Shown here piece after piece: positions 39,319 through 49,433 of a stretch of 64,000 nucleotides of DNA. Under the pieces are notes generated by a model that was not told where the DNA came from, did not search any database, and saw only the letters and a program-made list of their open reading frames with translations. This DNA comes from Streptococcus oralis subsp. tigurinus (lineage in GTDB: Bacteria; Bacillota; Bacilli; Lactobacillales; Streptococcaceae). The stretch lies in the NCBI RefSeq assembly GCF_002356415.1, contig NZ_AP018338.1:806001-870000 (forward strand). The letters are read 5' to 3'. Numbering within the stretch: the first letter of the stretch is position 1; the number at the start of each line of letters is the position of its first letter. Position numbers and translations under genes: made by a program.

Positions 39319-40126
39319 GGAAAGAGTGGATGTACTAGCTTATAAGCAGGGCTTGTTTGAAACACGTGAACAAGCCAAGCGGGGTGTTATGGCAGGGCTT
39401 GTTGTGGCTGTTCTTAATGGAGAGCGTTTTGACAAACCAGGAGAGAAAATCCCAGATGATACTGAGTTAAAACTCAAGGGTGAAAAACTCAAGTATGTCA
39501 GCCGAGGTGGTTTGAAACTGGAAAAGGCTTTGCAGGTCTTTGAATTGTCAGTGGAAGGGGCAACTACGATTGATATAGGAGCATCTACTGGTGGCTTTAC
39601 TGATGTGATGCTACAGAATAGTGCTGAGTTAGTCTTTGCAGTCGATGTTGGCACCAATCAGTTGGCTTGGAAATTACGTCAAGACCCACGGGTTGTCAGC
39701 ATGGAGCAGTTTAATTTTCGTTACGCTGAAAAGACTGATTTTGAGCAGGAACCGAGCTTTGCCAGTATTGATGTGAGTTTCATTTCCCTAAGTTTGATTC
39801 TACCAGCATTGCACCGTGTCTTGGCTGATCAAGGTCAGGTCGTGGCTCTGGTTAAGCCCCAATTTGAAGCAGGTCGTGAGCAGATTGGGAAAAATGGGAT
39901 TATTCGTGATGCCAAGGTTCATCAAACTGTCCTTGAATATGTCACTGCTATGGCAGTTAAGCAAGGTTTTTCAGTGCTTGGTTTGGACTTTTCTCCCATC
40001 CAAGGTGGACATGGAAACATCGAATTTCTGGCATATTTGAAAAAGGAAGAGGGAGCAAGTAATCAAGTTGCCCCTGAAATAGAAAAAGTTGTAGAGAGAG
40101 CACATAGAGAATTTAAAGATGAATAA
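39311..40126 (+). CDS. tlyA: TlyA-family rRNA methyltransferase (hemolysin A homologue)
   Basis: 271 residues. An N-terminal S4 RNA-binding domain (about residues 3-60) is followed by an FtsJ-like SAM methyltransferase domain with DIGASTGGFTDVML (SAM site) and VALVKPQFEAG. TlyA of Mycobacterium 2'-O-methylates 16S and 23S rRNA. The streptococcal homologue is only inferred to do so, and the hemolysin name is historical. Overlaps ispA by 8 bases. Confidence 0.92.
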   Translation: MAKERVDVLAYKQGLFETREQAKRGVMAGLVVAVLNGERFDKPGEKIPDDTELKLKGEKLKYVSRGGLKLEKALQVFELSVEGATTIDIGASTGGFTDVMLQNSAELVFAVDVGTNQLAWKLRQDPRVVSMEQFNFRYAEKTDFEQEPSFASIDVSFISLSLILPALHRVLADQGQVVALVKPQFEAGREQIGKNGIIRDAKVHQTVLEYVTAMAVKQGFSVLGLDFSPIQGGHGNIEFLAYLKKEEGASNQVAPEIEKVVERAHREFKDE

Positions 40127-40550
40127 AAAAGAGAGACTTGAAAAAATTAGAAGATTTGTTACGGATTACCAAATCGGGACTCAGGAAGAAATCGTTGAGC
40201 ATTTGAAGGAAGCAGGTATTTCTGCTACGCAGGCCACTGTCTCAAGGGACATCAAGGAGCTTGGTATTGTTAAAATTCCTTTGAAGAACAACACATATAT
40301 CTATGAGTTGCCAAAATCAATCGTCAAAAGTTTGCAGTTGGCTGAGGACAATATTGTGAGTTCCGAGCTAATGGGAAATATGATCAACCTTGCTGTCATT
40401 CCTGGAAATACTATTTTTGTGAAGAGTCAGTTGGTTGAAGCATTTTCTGAACAGATTTTTAGCTGTCTAGCTGATGATGATTCTATCTTAATTGTAGCTA
40501 GAACAGCAGAGGCAGCTGAAGAAATTGTTGAACAAGTCAAAAAATGGTAG
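40119..40550 (+). CDS. argR: ArgR/AhrC-family arginine repressor
   Basis: 143 residues. N-terminal winged helix (KEAGISATQATVSRDIKELGI, recognition helix around residues 32-50) and C-terminal arginine-binding/hexamerisation domain (LADDDSILIVARTAEAAEEIV). Streptococci have several ArgR paralogues; this tlyA-recN-linked copy corresponds to the one called ahrC in some genomes. Overlaps tlyA by 8 bases. Confidence 0.93.
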   Translation: MNKKERLEKIRRFVTDYQIGTQEEIVEHLKEAGISATQATVSRDIKELGIVKIPLKNNTYIYELPKSIVKSLQLAEDNIVSSELMGNMINLAVIPGNTIFVKSQLVEAFSEQIFSCLADDDSILIVARTAEAAEEIVEQVKKW

Positions 40551-40556
40551 GTCAGT

Positions 40557-42224
40557 ATGTTACTTGAAATTTCGATAAAAAACTTTGCCATTATTGAGGC
40601 GATTTCCCTCAATTTTGAAAAGGGTATGACTGTTTTGACCGGGGAAACGGGTGCTGGAAAGTCTATCATTATCGACGCTATGAATCTCATGTTGGGGGCT
40701 CGTGCAACGACAGACGTTATTCGTCACGGTGCTCCTAAGGCAGAGATAGAGGGACTTTTCTCAGTTGAAAATAGTCGCCTTTTACAGGAACTTTTTGAAG
40801 AGCAAGGTTTGGAAATGGGTGATGAAATTATCATCCGCCGGGAAATTTTGCAAAATGGTCGTAGTGTTAGTCGTGTGAATGGTCAGATGGTCAATCTTTC
40901 TGTCTTGCGTGCCATTGGGCAACACCTTGTGGATATCCATGGTCAGCATGACCAAGAGGAGTTAATGCGTCCTCAACTGCACATCCAGATGTTGGATGAG
41001 TTTGGTGATGCAGCTTTCTTGGACTTGAAGGAGACCTATCAGACGAGCTTTGATGCCTATCGTAAAATGCGCAAGCAGGTTTTGGAAGTTAAGAAAAACC
41101 AGCAAGAACACAAGGCTCGTATTGAGATGTTGGAATTTCAAATGGCAGAGATTGAGGCTGCAAACTTGCAGGCTGGTGAAGACTTGGCTCTCAACCAAGA
41201 ACGAGATAAGCTTCTCAATCATAAGAACATTGCGGATACGCTAACCAATGCCTATAGTATGTTGGACAATGAGGAATTCTCCAGTCTTGCTAATGTCCGT
41301 TCAGCCATGAATGACATGGAAAGTGTCGAAGAATTTGACCCTAAATACCGTGAAATTTCAAGTTCTCTATCAGAGACCTACTATGTTTTAGAAGATATTA
41401 CAAAGCGTTTGGAAGATATTATTGAAGATCTAGATTTTGATGGCAATCGCCTCATGCAGGTTGAGAATCGCCTAGATCTTCTGAATACTATTTCCCGTAA
41501 GTACGGTGGAACTGTGGATGATGTCCTGCTTTATTTTGCTAAGATTACGGATGAGTACAATCTCTTGACGGGTAATAACCTTTCTTCCGAAGACATGGAA
41601 ACAGAGCTCAAGAAATTGGAAGTTAATCTTGTTGATTTGGCAGGGCAGCTTGCAACAGCTCGTCATGATTTGGCCCAGCAGCTTGAAGCAGAAATTAAAC
41701 AAGAACTGCAAGACCTCTATATGGAGAAGGCTCAATTTCAAGTTCGCTTTAGTAAGAGCAAGTTCAGCCGTGAGGGGAATGAAACAGTTGAGTTTTACAT
41801 TTCCACCAACCCTGGTGAAGACTTTAAACCCTTGGTTAAAGTTGCGTCCGGTGGGGAATTATCCCGCCTCATGCTAGCTATTAAATCCGCCTTTTCTCGT
41901 AAGGAAGGTAAGACTAGTATTGTCTTTGATGAGGTGGATACAGGTGTTTCAGGTCGTGTGGCCCAAGCCATCGCTCAAAAGATTCATAAGATTGGTCAGC
42001 ATGGTCAGGTTCTTGCTATTTCTCATCTACCACAAGTAATTGCCATCGCGAATTATCAATTCTTTATTGAGAAGATTAGCGATGAGCACTCAACAGTTTC
42101 GACTGTTCGTCTCTTAACTTTAGAAGAGCGAGTAGAGGAAGTCGCTAAAATGTTGGCTGGGGAAAATGTAACCGAAGCTGCCCTTACTCAAGCTAGAGAA
42201 TTATTGCAAACGAGGATGAAATAA
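40557..42224 (+). CDS. recN: DNA repair protein RecN
   Basis: SMC-like ATPase acting at double-strand breaks, 555 residues. Walker A GETGAGKS is near residue 30, a long coiled coil fills the middle, and the C-terminal ASGGELSRLMLAIK signature and FDEVDTGVSG (Walker B) complete the split ATPase. It follows argR by 6 bases. The argR-recN pairing is a conserved Firmicute arrangement. Confidence 0.96.
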   Translation: MLLEISIKNFAIIEAISLNFEKGMTVLTGETGAGKSIIIDAMNLMLGARATTDVIRHGAPKAEIEGLFSVENSRLLQELFEEQGLEMGDEIIIRREILQNGRSVSRVNGQMVNLSVLRAIGQHLVDIHGQHDQEELMRPQLHIQMLDEFGDAAFLDLKETYQTSFDAYRKMRKQVLEVKKNQQEHKARIEMLEFQMAEIEAANLQAGEDLALNQERDKLLNHKNIADTLTNAYSMLDNEEFSSLANVRSAMNDMESVEEFDPKYREISSSLSETYYVLEDITKRLEDIIEDLDFDGNRLMQVENRLDLLNTISRKYGGTVDDVLLYFAKITDEYNLLTGNNLSSEDMETELKKLEVNLVDLAGQLATARHDLAQQLEAEIKQELQDLYMEKAQFQVRFSKSKFSREGNETVEFYISTNPGEDFKPLVKVASGGELSRLMLAIKSAFSRKEGKTSIVFDEVDTGVSGRVAQAIAQKIHKIGQHGQVLAISHLPQVIAIANYQFFIEKISDEHSTVSTVRLLTLEERVEEVAKMLAGENVTEAALTQARELLQTRMK

Positions 42225-42953
42225 ATGACAGACTATTATGTAATTGGAGATGTCCATGGAAAAGCAGGTATGCTGGAAGACCTTCTCAAAACATGGGATG
42301 GTCACACCCAGTTGCTTTTTCTAGGGGATTTGATTGATCGAGGTGAAGATAGTCGCCGTGTTCTAGAAATGGTTAAGGACTTGGTGGATAATCAAGGGGC
42401 TATCTGTCTATCAGGAAACCACGAGTATATGTTTTTGACTTGGTTGGACCACCCTGAAGAAAGCTATGACCACTATCGTCGAAATGGTGGTGATACAACC
42501 ATTAACTCAATCCTAGGGCGTCCTTTGGATGCACCAGTTGATGGCGTAGAAGATGCCAAACGGGTTGCGACTGAAGCAGCAGACTTGGTCGAATTTATTC
42601 GTCAAATGCCATTTGTAGTAGAGACAGACAAATATATCTTTGTTCACGCAGGTATTGATTTAACTTTGGATGATTGGCATGAAACAACAGATTATAAGAA
42701 AGTCTGGCTCAGAAAACCATTCCACGAAGCCGAAAATCATACTGGAAAAACCATTGTCTTTGGGCATACACCGGTTTATGGTTTGCTCAAGCAAGACCGA
42801 GGTACTGCTGAGCTTTGGATAACAGAGGATGGCAAGATTGGCATGGATGGAGGAGCTGTTTATGGTGGTGTCCTTCATGGGATCGTCTTTACTGACCAAG
42901 GTATGACCGAACACCACTTTATCGAAAATGATGGTTTTATTGCCGAAGATTAG
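42225..42953 (+). CDS. Serine/threonine-type metallophosphoesterase
   Basis: 242 residues with the calcineurin-like metal motifs GDVHGK (residues 8-13), GDLIDRG and GNHEYM, then histidines in VHAGID and GHTPVYG. Such enzymes are PP1-like phosphatases or Ap4A hydrolase relatives; substrate unknown. The ATG directly follows the recN stop, so it is the last gene of the xseA operon. Confidence 0.88.
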   Translation: MTDYYVIGDVHGKAGMLEDLLKTWDGHTQLLFLGDLIDRGEDSRRVLEMVKDLVDNQGAICLSGNHEYMFLTWLDHPEESYDHYRRNGGDTTINSILGRPLDAPVDGVEDAKRVATEAADLVEFIRQMPFVVETDKYIFVHAGIDLTLDDWHETTDYKKVWLRKPFHEAENHTGKTIVFGHTPVYGLLKQDRGTAELWITEDGKIGMDGGAVYGGVLHGIVFTDQGMTEHHFIENDGFIAED

Positions 42954-42974
42954 TACTCCTAGCAGGGTATGGTC

Positions 42975-43003
42975 TTGTCAAAATGTTAAAAACAATTTAT
43001 AAT
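42975..43003 (+). promoter_or_regulatory. lepA promoter
   Basis: TTGTCA (42975-42980), 17 bases, TATAAT (42998-43003). Confidence 0.75.
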
Positions 43004-43031
43004 TAATAGATACCCTGAAAGGAAGAGCAGC

Positions 43032-44855
43032 ATGAACTTAGAAGAATTAAAAAAACGACAGGAGAAGATTCGAAACTTCTCTATTATCGCCCATATTGAC
43101 CATGGGAAATCAACCCTAGCAGACCGCATTTTAGAAAAGACGGAGACCGTTTCTAGTCGTGAAATGCAAGCCCAGCTTCTGGATAGTATGGATCTTGAGC
43201 GTGAACGTGGGATTACCATTAAACTTAATGCTATCGAGCTCAATTACACTGCAAAAGATGGCGAAACCTATATTTTCCACTTGATTGACACACCTGGGCA
43301 CGTGGACTTTACCTATGAAGTTTCGCGTTCACTAGCAGCCTGTGAAGGGGCGATTTTAGTGGTTGATGCGGCCCAAGGGATTGAGGCGCAAACTCTTGCT
43401 AACGTTTATCTAGCCTTGGATAATGATTTGGAAATTCTGCCAGTCATTAACAAGATTGACCTACCAGCAGCTGATCCAGAGCGTGTGCGTACAGAGATTG
43501 AGGATGTAATTGGTTTGGATGCTAGCGAAGCGGTCTTAGCTTCAGCCAAAGCTGGTATTGGTATTGAAGAAATTCTTGAGCAGATCGTAGAGAAAGTTCC
43601 CGCACCAACTGGTGATGTTTCAGCTCCATTAAAAGCCTTGATTTTCGACTCAGTTTATGATGCCTATCGTGGGGTTATCCTCCAAGTGCGTGTCATGGAT
43701 GGAGTGGTTAAACCTGGTGATAAGATTCAGCTCATGAGCAATGGCAAGACCTTTGATGTGACGGAAGTTGGTATTTTCACGCCGAAAGCAGTAGGACGCG
43801 ATTTCCTCGCGACTGGTGACGTTGGTTATATTGCGGCTTCCATCAAGACGGTTCAAGACACTCGCGTCGGCGATACAGTTACCTTGGCAACCAATCCAGC
43901 AGCAGAACCACTACATGGCTACAAGCAAATGAATCCTATGGTCTTTGCAGGTCTTTACCCAATCGAGTCAAATAAGTACAATGACCTACGTGAAGCCCTT
44001 GAAAAATTGCAGCTCAACGATGCCAGCCTTCAGTTTGAACCAGAAACATCTCAGGCGCTTGGATTCGGTTTCCGTTGTGGATTCCTTGGGCTTCTCCATA
44101 TGGATGTTATCCAAGAGCGTTTAGAGCGTGAGTTCAATATTGACCTCATCATGACAGCTCCGTCTGTTATTTACAAGGTTAATCAAACTGACGGTGAGTC
44201 TATGGATGTGTCAAACCCCTCTGAGTTTCCAGATCCAACCAAGATTGCGACCATTGAAGAACCGTATGTTAAGGCGCAAATCATGGTACCGCAGGAGTTT
44301 GTCGGAGCAGTTATGGAACTAGCTCAGCGCAAGCGTGGGGACTTTGTAACCATGGACTATATTGATGATAATCGTGTGAATGTTATCTATCAAATTCCAC
44401 TTGCTGAAATCGTCTTTGACTTCTTTGATAAGCTCAAGTCTTCGACACGTGGTTATGCAAGCTTTGACTACGAATTGTCAGAGTACCGCCCATCTAAGCT
44501 GGTCAAAATGGATATCCTTCTCAATGGAGACAAGGTGGACGCCCTCAGCTTTATCGTTCACAAGGATTTTGCCTACGAACGTGGGAAACTCATCGTGGAC
44601 AAGCTCAAGAAAATCATTCCTCGTCAACAATTTGAAGTGCCGATTCAAGCAGCTATTGGACACAAGATCGTGGCTCGTACTGATATCAAGGCCCTTCGTA
44701 AGAACGTACTTGCTAAGTGTTATGGAGGTGACGTTTCTCGTAAACGCAAACTCCTTGAAAAACAAAAAGCTGGTAAGAAACGCATGAAAGCTATCGGATC
44801 AGTAGAAGTCCCACAAGAAGCCTTCCTTAGCGTCTTGAGCATGGATGAAGAATAG
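43032..44855 (+). CDS. lepA: Elongation factor 4 (LepA)
   Basis: Ribosome-binding GTPase, 607 residues, normal length. G motifs: AHIDHGKST (G1), RGITI (G2), DTPGH (G3), NKIDLP (G4). EF-G-like domains and the LepA-specific C-terminus ([20 protein letters not shown]) follow. AAGGAAG precedes the ATG. Own promoter and terminator. Confidence 0.97.
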   Translation: MNLEELKKRQEKIRNFSIIAHIDHGKSTLADRILEKTETVSSREMQAQLLDSMDLERERGITIKLNAIELNYTAKDGETYIFHLIDTPGHVDFTYEVSRSLAACEGAILVVDAAQGIEAQTLANVYLALDNDLEILPVINKIDLPAADPERVRTEIEDVIGLDASEAVLASAKAGIGIEEILEQIVEKVPAPTGDVSAPLKALIFDSVYDAYRGVILQVRVMDGVVKPGDKIQLMSNGKTFDVTEVGIFTPKAVGRDFLATGDVGYIAASIKTVQDTRVGDTVTLATNPAAEPLHGYKQMNPMVFAGLYPIESNKYNDLREALEKLQLNDASLQFEPETSQALGFGFRCGFLGLLHMDVIQERLEREFNIDLIMTAPSVIYKVNQTDGESMDVSNPSEFPDPTKIATIEEPYVKAQIMVPQEFVGAVMELAQRKRGDFVTMDYIDDNRVNVIYQIPLAEIVFDFFDKLKSSTRGYASFDYELSEYRPSKLVKMDILLNGDKVDALSFIVHKDFAYERGKLIVDKLKKIIPRQQFEVPIQAAIGHKIVARTDIKALRKNVLAKCYGGDVSRKRKLLEKQKAGKKRMKAIGSVEVPQEAFLSVLSMDEE

Positions 44856-44868
44856 AAATAAAAAAAAC

Positions 44869-44900
44869 AAAACTCTTGAAGATTTTTCAAGAGTTTTTGC
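44869..44900 (+). terminator. lepA terminator
   Basis: Perfect stem AAAACTCTTGAA (44869-44880)/TTCAAGAGTTTT (44886-44897), T-run. Confidence 0.92.
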
Positions 44901-44952
44901 TTTAAATGTGAGCAATAAAATCGGAAACTAACAGAATAGATTAGGTAAGAAT

Positions 44953-44981
44953 TTGACAGAAGTTCTTATTTTTCTTATAAT
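44953..44981 (+). promoter_or_regulatory. Promoter of the lipoprotein gene
   Basis: Consensus TTGACA (44953-44958), 17 bases, TATAAT (44976-44981). Among the best sigma-A promoters in the window. Confidence 0.85.
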
Positions 44982-45001
44982 GCAGATGGAGAGGTGGTAG
45001 G

Positions 45002-45625
45002 ATGAAAAAATTATTGATTTTAGGTACTGTAGTTACTGTTAGTGCTTTTTTAGCTTCATGTTCCAATAATTCGCAAACAGCAACCGAAGAAAGTTCGACT
45101 GCGGTTGTTAGTTCTTCTAGCAGTCAGGAAACGAGTGGCTCTAGCTCTGCCGTTTCTGAAGCGAAAAAGGAAGAGATGCAAATCATCGGTTCGAATGAAT
45201 ATGGATTTGTCAAGGTACCCAAATCATGGGTTCGATTCCATGAAGTAGAAGGTGGAAATGATATACAGTATTGTGATGGAACAGATATCAACATTGTTAC
45301 GCTGAATACCTTCAAGGCTGATCAGTTCAATATCAGCGAAGAAGAATATGCTAAACTGGATGTTGTGACTGTCTCATCTAGTATTTTAACTTCCAAAGAA
45401 CAAAGCTCTGATTTCAGTAAGGTTTGGGGCTCTAAATCGACCATTGGAGGCTATGAAGCCTATGTTGTCAATGCAATTGCTAAGTCAGGGAAATACCTCG
45501 TTACCTGGGTTTTCCGATCAAATGATGGTAAAATCCGCTATGTTTCACTTGAAGGGGATGGGGAAACTTTAAAAACAATCTTACCGATGATTGAAAGTAG
45601 CTGGTCAACTACTAAAGCTGAATAA
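45002..45625 (+). CDS. Predicted lipoprotein of unknown function
   Basis: 207 residues. The signal peptide ends in lipobox LASC with Cys20 as the lipidated residue. A linker of about 35 residues, nearly all Ser, Thr, Glu and Ala, spans the wall. The remaining roughly 150 residues form one globular domain with alternating strands, exposed on the outer membrane face. I do not recognise the domain. The strong consensus promoter suggests constitutive expression. Monocistronic, with a terminator at 45629-45656. Confidence 0.85.
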   Translation: MKKLLILGTVVTVSAFLASCSNNSQTATEESSTAVVSSSSSQETSGSSSAVSEAKKEEMQIIGSNEYGFVKVPKSWVRFHEVEGGNDIQYCDGTDINIVTLNTFKADQFNISEEEYAKLDVVTVSSSILTSKEQSSDFSKVWGSKSTIGGYEAYVVNAIAKSGKYLVTWVFRSNDGKIRYVSLEGDGETLKTILPMIESSWSTTKAE

Positions 45626-45628
45626 ATG

Positions 45629-45656
45629 AAAAAAGAAGATCCTTGGTCTTCTTTTT
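45629..45656 (+). terminator. Terminator of the lipoprotein gene
   Basis: AAAAAGAAGATCC (45629-45642 region) pairs with GGTCTTCTTTTT (45645-45656), short loop, T-run. Confidence 0.85.
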
Positions 45657-45665
45657 ATTTTTTTT

Positions 45666-45673
45666 TACGAATA
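45666..45673 (+). promoter_or_regulatory. cin-box (ComX/SigX promoter) of dprA
   Basis: TACGAATA, the exact combox recognised by the competence sigma factor, preceded by a T-run as usual and 34 bases before the dprA ATG. It places dprA in the late competence regulon. Confidence 0.85.
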
Positions 45674-45706
45674 GATAGATGAGTAGAAAAAGAAATGGAG
45701 TTGTAT

Positions 45707-46555
45707 ATGAAGATCACAAACTATGAGATTTACAAATTGAGAAAAGCAGGGCTGACCAATCAACAGATTCTAACTGTTCTTGAATATGATGAGACTGTAG
45801 ATCAGGAGCTCTTGCTGGGTGATATTGCAGAAATATCGGGATGCTGTAATCCTGCAGTTTTTATGGAACGCTATTTCCAGATAGATGATGCACAGTTGGA
45901 GAAGGAGTTCCAAAAATTTCCTTCCTTTTCTATTCTTGATGACTGTTATCCTTGGGATCTGAGTGAGATTTATGATGCTCCAGCGCTCTTGTTTTATAAA
46001 GGAAATCTAGACTTGTTAAAGTTTCCGAAAGTTGCTGTTGTAGGGAGCCGTTCATGTTCTAGTCAGGGAGCAAAGTCGGTTCAGAGAGTCATCCAAGGTT
46101 TGGGAAACGAGTTGATCGTGGTCAGTGGCTTGGCTAAAGGAATTGATACAGCCGCCCATATGGCTGCACTCCAGAATGGAGGAAGAACGATTGCAGTGAT
46201 TGGAACAGGATTGGATGTATTTTATCCCCGAGCCAATAAACGTTTGCAGGAACACATTGGCAATCACCATTTGGTACTTAGCGAGTACGGTACAGGTGAA
46301 GAACCCTTGAAATTTCACTTTCCAGCTCGAAATCGTATCATAGCAGGACTGTGTCGTGGGGTTATTGTAGCAGAGGCAAGGATGCGTTCGGGCAGTCTCA
46401 TCACCTGTGAGCGTGCTATGGAGGAAGGGCGCGATGTCTTTGCCATTCCAGGGAACATTTTAGATGGCCATTCAGATGGCTGTCACCACCTAATCCAAGA
46501 GGGAGCAAAACTGGTCACCAGCGGTCAAGATGTGCTGGCTGAGTTTGAATTTTAA
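45707..46555 (+). CDS. dprA: DNA processing protein DprA
   Basis: Loads RecA onto incoming single strands during transformation and also shuts off competence in pneumococcus. 282 residues from MKITNYEIYK, with TGGAG 6 bases before. The ATG at 45695 is rejected. N-terminal SAM-like domain, then the Rossmann-fold core with VVGSRSCS, SGLAKGIDTAAH and FHFPARNRIIAG. It stands behind a perfect cin-box, and its stop touches a BOX-like repeat. Confidence 0.97.
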   Translation: MKITNYEIYKLRKAGLTNQQILTVLEYDETVDQELLLGDIAEISGCCNPAVFMERYFQIDDAQLEKEFQKFPSFSILDDCYPWDLSEIYDAPALLFYKGNLDLLKFPKVAVVGSRSCSSQGAKSVQRVIQGLGNELIVVSGLAKGIDTAAHMAALQNGGRTIAVIGTGLDVFYPRANKRLQEHIGNHHLVLSEYGTGEEPLKFHFPARNRIIAGLCRGVIVAEARMRSGSLITCERAMEEGRDVFAIPGNILDGHSDGCHHLIQEGAKLVTSGQDVLAEFEF

Positions 46556-46669
46556 TACCCTTCTAAAATCTCTTCAAACTACGTCAGTTCTATCTACAAC
46601 CTCAAGACAGTATTTTGAGCAGCTTGCGGTTAGCTTCTTAGTATATTCTTTGGTTTTCATTTAGTATAA
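46555..46669 (+). repeat. Degenerate BOX element (A and C modules)
   Basis: The left end (ATACCCTTCTAAAATC...) resembles the start of pneumococcal boxA. The middle and right part (GTCAGTTCTATCTACAACCT, then TTTTGAGCAGCTTGCGG, then GCTTCTTAGT...TTAGTATAA) resembles boxC. Several substitutions show decay. The boxB module and the inner half of boxA are absent. BOX repeats are non-coding MITE-like elements of the mitis group. The rest of 46670-46786 holds only the topA leader. Confidence 0.7.
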
Positions 46670-46786
46670 GAAGAAATTTCGCTCACTAGATAAACTTTTC
46701 TTCTATATATAGGAGCTAAGTCTTGACAGTTATGGCAAAATGGTTTACACTTTATAAAGTTTATTACTTTGAAAAGGTGTGATAGT

Positions 46787-48874
46787 GTGGCTACGGCAAC
46801 AAAGAAGAAAAAATCAACAGTTAAAAAAAATCTAGTCATCGTGGAGTCGCCTGCTAAGGCGAAAACGATTGAGAAATATCTAGGCAGAAACTACAAGGTT
46901 CTAGCCAGTGTCGGGCATATCCGTGATTTGAAAAAATCCAGTATGTCGGTCGACATTGAAAATAACTATGAACCGCAGTATATCAATATCCGAGGCAAAG
47001 GTCCTCTCATCAATGACTTGAAAAAAGAAGCCAAAAAGGCCAATAAAGTCTTTCTGGCGAGTGACCCGGACCGTGAAGGAGAAGCAATTTCCTGGCACTT
47101 GGCTCACATTCTCAACTTGGACGAGAATGATGCCAACCGTGTAGTCTTTAATGAAATTACTAAGGACGCTGTAAAAAATGCCTTTAAAGAACCTCGCAAG
47201 ATTGATATGGACTTGGTCGACGCCCAACAAGCTCGTCGAGTCTTAGACCGCTTGGTAGGCTATTCGATTTCGCCTATTTTGTGGAAAAAGGTCAAGAAGG
47301 GCTTATCAGCAGGACGCGTGCAGTCGGTTGCACTTAAGCTTATCATTGACCGTGAAAATGAAATCAATGCCTTCCAACCAGAAGAATACTGGACAATTGA
47401 TGGTGTCTTTAAGAAGGGAACCAAGCAATTTCAAGCTTCTTTCTATGGTATGAATGGCAAAAAGATGAAATTGACTACCAACGAAGAAGTCAAAGAAGTC
47501 TTATCCCATTTGACTAGCAAAGATTTCACAGTAGACCAGGTAGATAAGAAAGAGCGCAAACGCAATGCGCCCCTACCTTATACGACTTCAACCATGCAGA
47601 TGGATGCGGCTAACAAAATCAATTTCCGTACTCGAAAGACCATGATGGTGGCTCAACAGCTCTATGAAGGGATCAATATCGGATCAGGCGTGCAAGGTTT
47701 GATTACCTATATGCGTACAGACTCGACTCGTATCAGTCCTGTGGCTCAGAATGAAGCGGCAAGCTACATTAACGACCGTTTTGGTAGCAAGTATTCCAAG
47801 CATGGTAGCAAGGTCAAGAATGCCTCAGGTGCTCAGGATGCCCACGAAGCCATTCGTCCATCTAGTGTCTTTAACACACCTGAAAGCATCGCTAAGTACT
47901 TGGACAAAGACCAGCTCAAACTTTATACCCTTATCTGGAACCGTTTTGTAGCGAGCCAGATGACGGGAGCTATCTTTGATACCATGGCTGTCAAGCTCTC
48001 TCAAAATGGAGTTCAGTTTGCAGCGAATGGAAGCCAAGTTAAGTTTGATGGTTATCTTGCTATCTACAATGACTCTGACAAGAACAAAATGTTGCCAGAT
48101 ATGGCTGTTGGAGATGTGGTCAAGCAGGTCAATAGCAAGCCAGAGCAACATTTTACCCAACCACCTGCTCGCTATTCAGAAGCGACTCTTATCAAGACCT
48201 TGGAAGAAAATGGGGTTGGACGTCCGTCAACCTATGCTCCGACTATTGAAACTATCCAAAAACGCTACTACGTTCGTCTGGCAGCTAAACGTTTTGAACC
48301 AACAGAGTTGGGGGAAATTGTTAATAAACTCATCGTTGAATACTTCCCAGATATCGTCAATGTGACCTTCACAGCTGAGATGGAAGGAAAACTGGATGAT
48401 GTCGAAGTTGGTAAGGAGCAGTGGCAACGTGTCATTGATGAATTTTATAAACCATTCTCCAAAGAAGTAGCCAAGGCTGAATCCGAAATGGAAAAAATCC
48501 AGATCAAGGATGAGCCAGCTGGATTTGACTGTGAAGTTTGTGGCAGTCCGATGGTGATTAAGCTCGGTCGTTTTGGTAAATTCTATGCTTGTAGTAATTT
48601 CCCAGACTGCCGTCACACACAAGCGATTGTTAAGGAGATTGGTGTTGAGTGTCCAAGCTGCCATCAAGGACAAATCATTGAACGCAAAACCAAGCGCAAT
48701 CGTATCTTCTATGGTTGCAATCGCTATCCTGAATGTGAGTTTACTTCTTGGGACAAACCAATTGGCCGTGATTGTCCAAAATGCGGACACTTCCTTGTGG
48801 AGAAAAAAGTCCGTGGTGGTGGCAAGCAGGTTGTATGTAGTAATGGCGACTACGAAGAAGAGAAAATTAAATAA
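46787..48874 (+). CDS. topA: DNA topoisomerase I
   Basis: Relaxes negative supercoils, balancing gyrase. 695 residues from a GTG (VATATKKKK) 8 bases after AAGGTG. This matches the pneumococcal protein start. TOPRIM motifs [15 protein letters not shown] and DPDREGEA; active-site Tyr308 in [11 protein letters not shown]. Two complete C-terminal four-cysteine zinc ribbons and a third with only three cysteines (CPKC and one later Cys). dprA-topA adjacency is conserved in streptococci. A terminator follows. Confidence 0.97.
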   Translation: MATATKKKKSTVKKNLVIVESPAKAKTIEKYLGRNYKVLASVGHIRDLKKSSMSVDIENNYEPQYINIRGKGPLINDLKKEAKKANKVFLASDPDREGEAISWHLAHILNLDENDANRVVFNEITKDAVKNAFKEPRKIDMDLVDAQQARRVLDRLVGYSISPILWKKVKKGLSAGRVQSVALKLIIDRENEINAFQPEEYWTIDGVFKKGTKQFQASFYGMNGKKMKLTTNEEVKEVLSHLTSKDFTVDQVDKKERKRNAPLPYTTSTMQMDAANKINFRTRKTMMVAQQLYEGINIGSGVQGLITYMRTDSTRISPVAQNEAASYINDRFGSKYSKHGSKVKNASGAQDAHEAIRPSSVFNTPESIAKYLDKDQLKLYTLIWNRFVASQMTGAIFDTMAVKLSQNGVQFAANGSQVKFDGYLAIYNDSDKNKMLPDMAVGDVVKQVNSKPEQHFTQPPARYSEATLIKTLEENGVGRPSTYAPTIETIQKRYYVRLAAKRFEPTELGEIVNKLIVEYFPDIVNVTFTAEMEGKLDDVEVGKEQWQRVIDEFYKPFSKEVAKAESEMEKIQIKDEPAGFDCEVCGSPMVIKLGRFGKFYACSNFPDCRHTQAIVKEIGVECPSCHQGQIIERKTKRNRIFYGCNRYPECEFTSWDKPIGRDCPKCGHFLVEKKVRGGGKQVVCSNGDYEEEKIK

Positions 48875-48879
48875 AATGA

Positions 48880-48912
48880 AGAGTCCTGAAAATGAATTTC
48901 AGGCTCTTTTTT
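48880..48912 (+). terminator. topA terminator
   Basis: AGAGTCCTGAAA (48880-48891) pairs with TTTCAGGCTCT (48898-48908) with one mismatch, T-run. Confidence 0.85.
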
Positions 48913-48980
48913 GTTGATGCTTGACAAATTTCCCCCTTGTATGCGAAACTAGAGGAAGAGTAATTTATCTAGGAGAAATC

Positions 48981-49340
48981 ATGCGTATTATTTATCTCTG
49001 TATTGGCTTTATTTCACTGGCTTTAGCTGTTATTGGAGTTGTCCTACCACTTTTGCCAACAACACCCTTTCTTTTGTTAGCTATCGCTTGCTTTTCAAAA
49101 TCTTCTAAGCGTTTTGAAGACTGGCTTTATCATACAAAGCTTTATCAGACTTATGTAGCTGATTTTCGGGAAACCAAGTCAATCGCGCGAGAACGCAAGA
49201 AAAAAATCATCGTATCTATCTATATCTTGATGGGAATTTCTATTTATTTTGCCCCTCTTTTGCCTGTTAAAATCGGTTTGGGAGCCCTGACCATCTTTAT
49301 CACCTACTATCTCTTTAAAGTCATTCCTGACAAAGAATAG
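48981..49340 (+). CDS. DUF454 (YbaN-like) membrane protein
   Basis: 119 residues from MRIIYLCIGF, with AGGAG upstream. The 48921 start would add 20 residues that overlap the promoter (TTGACA at 48921-48926). Two or three membrane helices. The family signature LPLLPTTPFLLLAIACFSKSS is obvious. DUF454 proteins are of unknown function and often neighbour haem or thiol genes, which is not the case here. Confidence 0.88.
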   Translation: MRIIYLCIGFISLALAVIGVVLPLLPTTPFLLLAIACFSKSSKRFEDWLYHTKLYQTYVADFRETKSIARERKKKIIVSIYILMGISIYFAPLLPVKIGLGALTIFITYYLFKVIPDKE

Positions 49341-49394
49341 ATAAAAATAGTAGTTATTTGCCTTGATAAAAATGAAAGCATATTTAAAATAATA

Positions 49395-49403
49395 TGATAT
49401 AAT
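49395..49403 (+). promoter_or_regulatory. cutC extended -10 promoter
   Basis: TG (49395-49396), A, TATAAT (49398-49403). Confidence 0.6.
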
Positions 49404-49433
49404 AAATTCAAAGAAAACATCGAGGAGAATCAA

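Noticed and set aside
48227..48790. Long minus-strand frame (187 codons) inside topA
   Set aside because: It is antisense to the conserved zinc-ribbon part of TopA, has no ribosome site and a composition typical of a reading-frame shadow.
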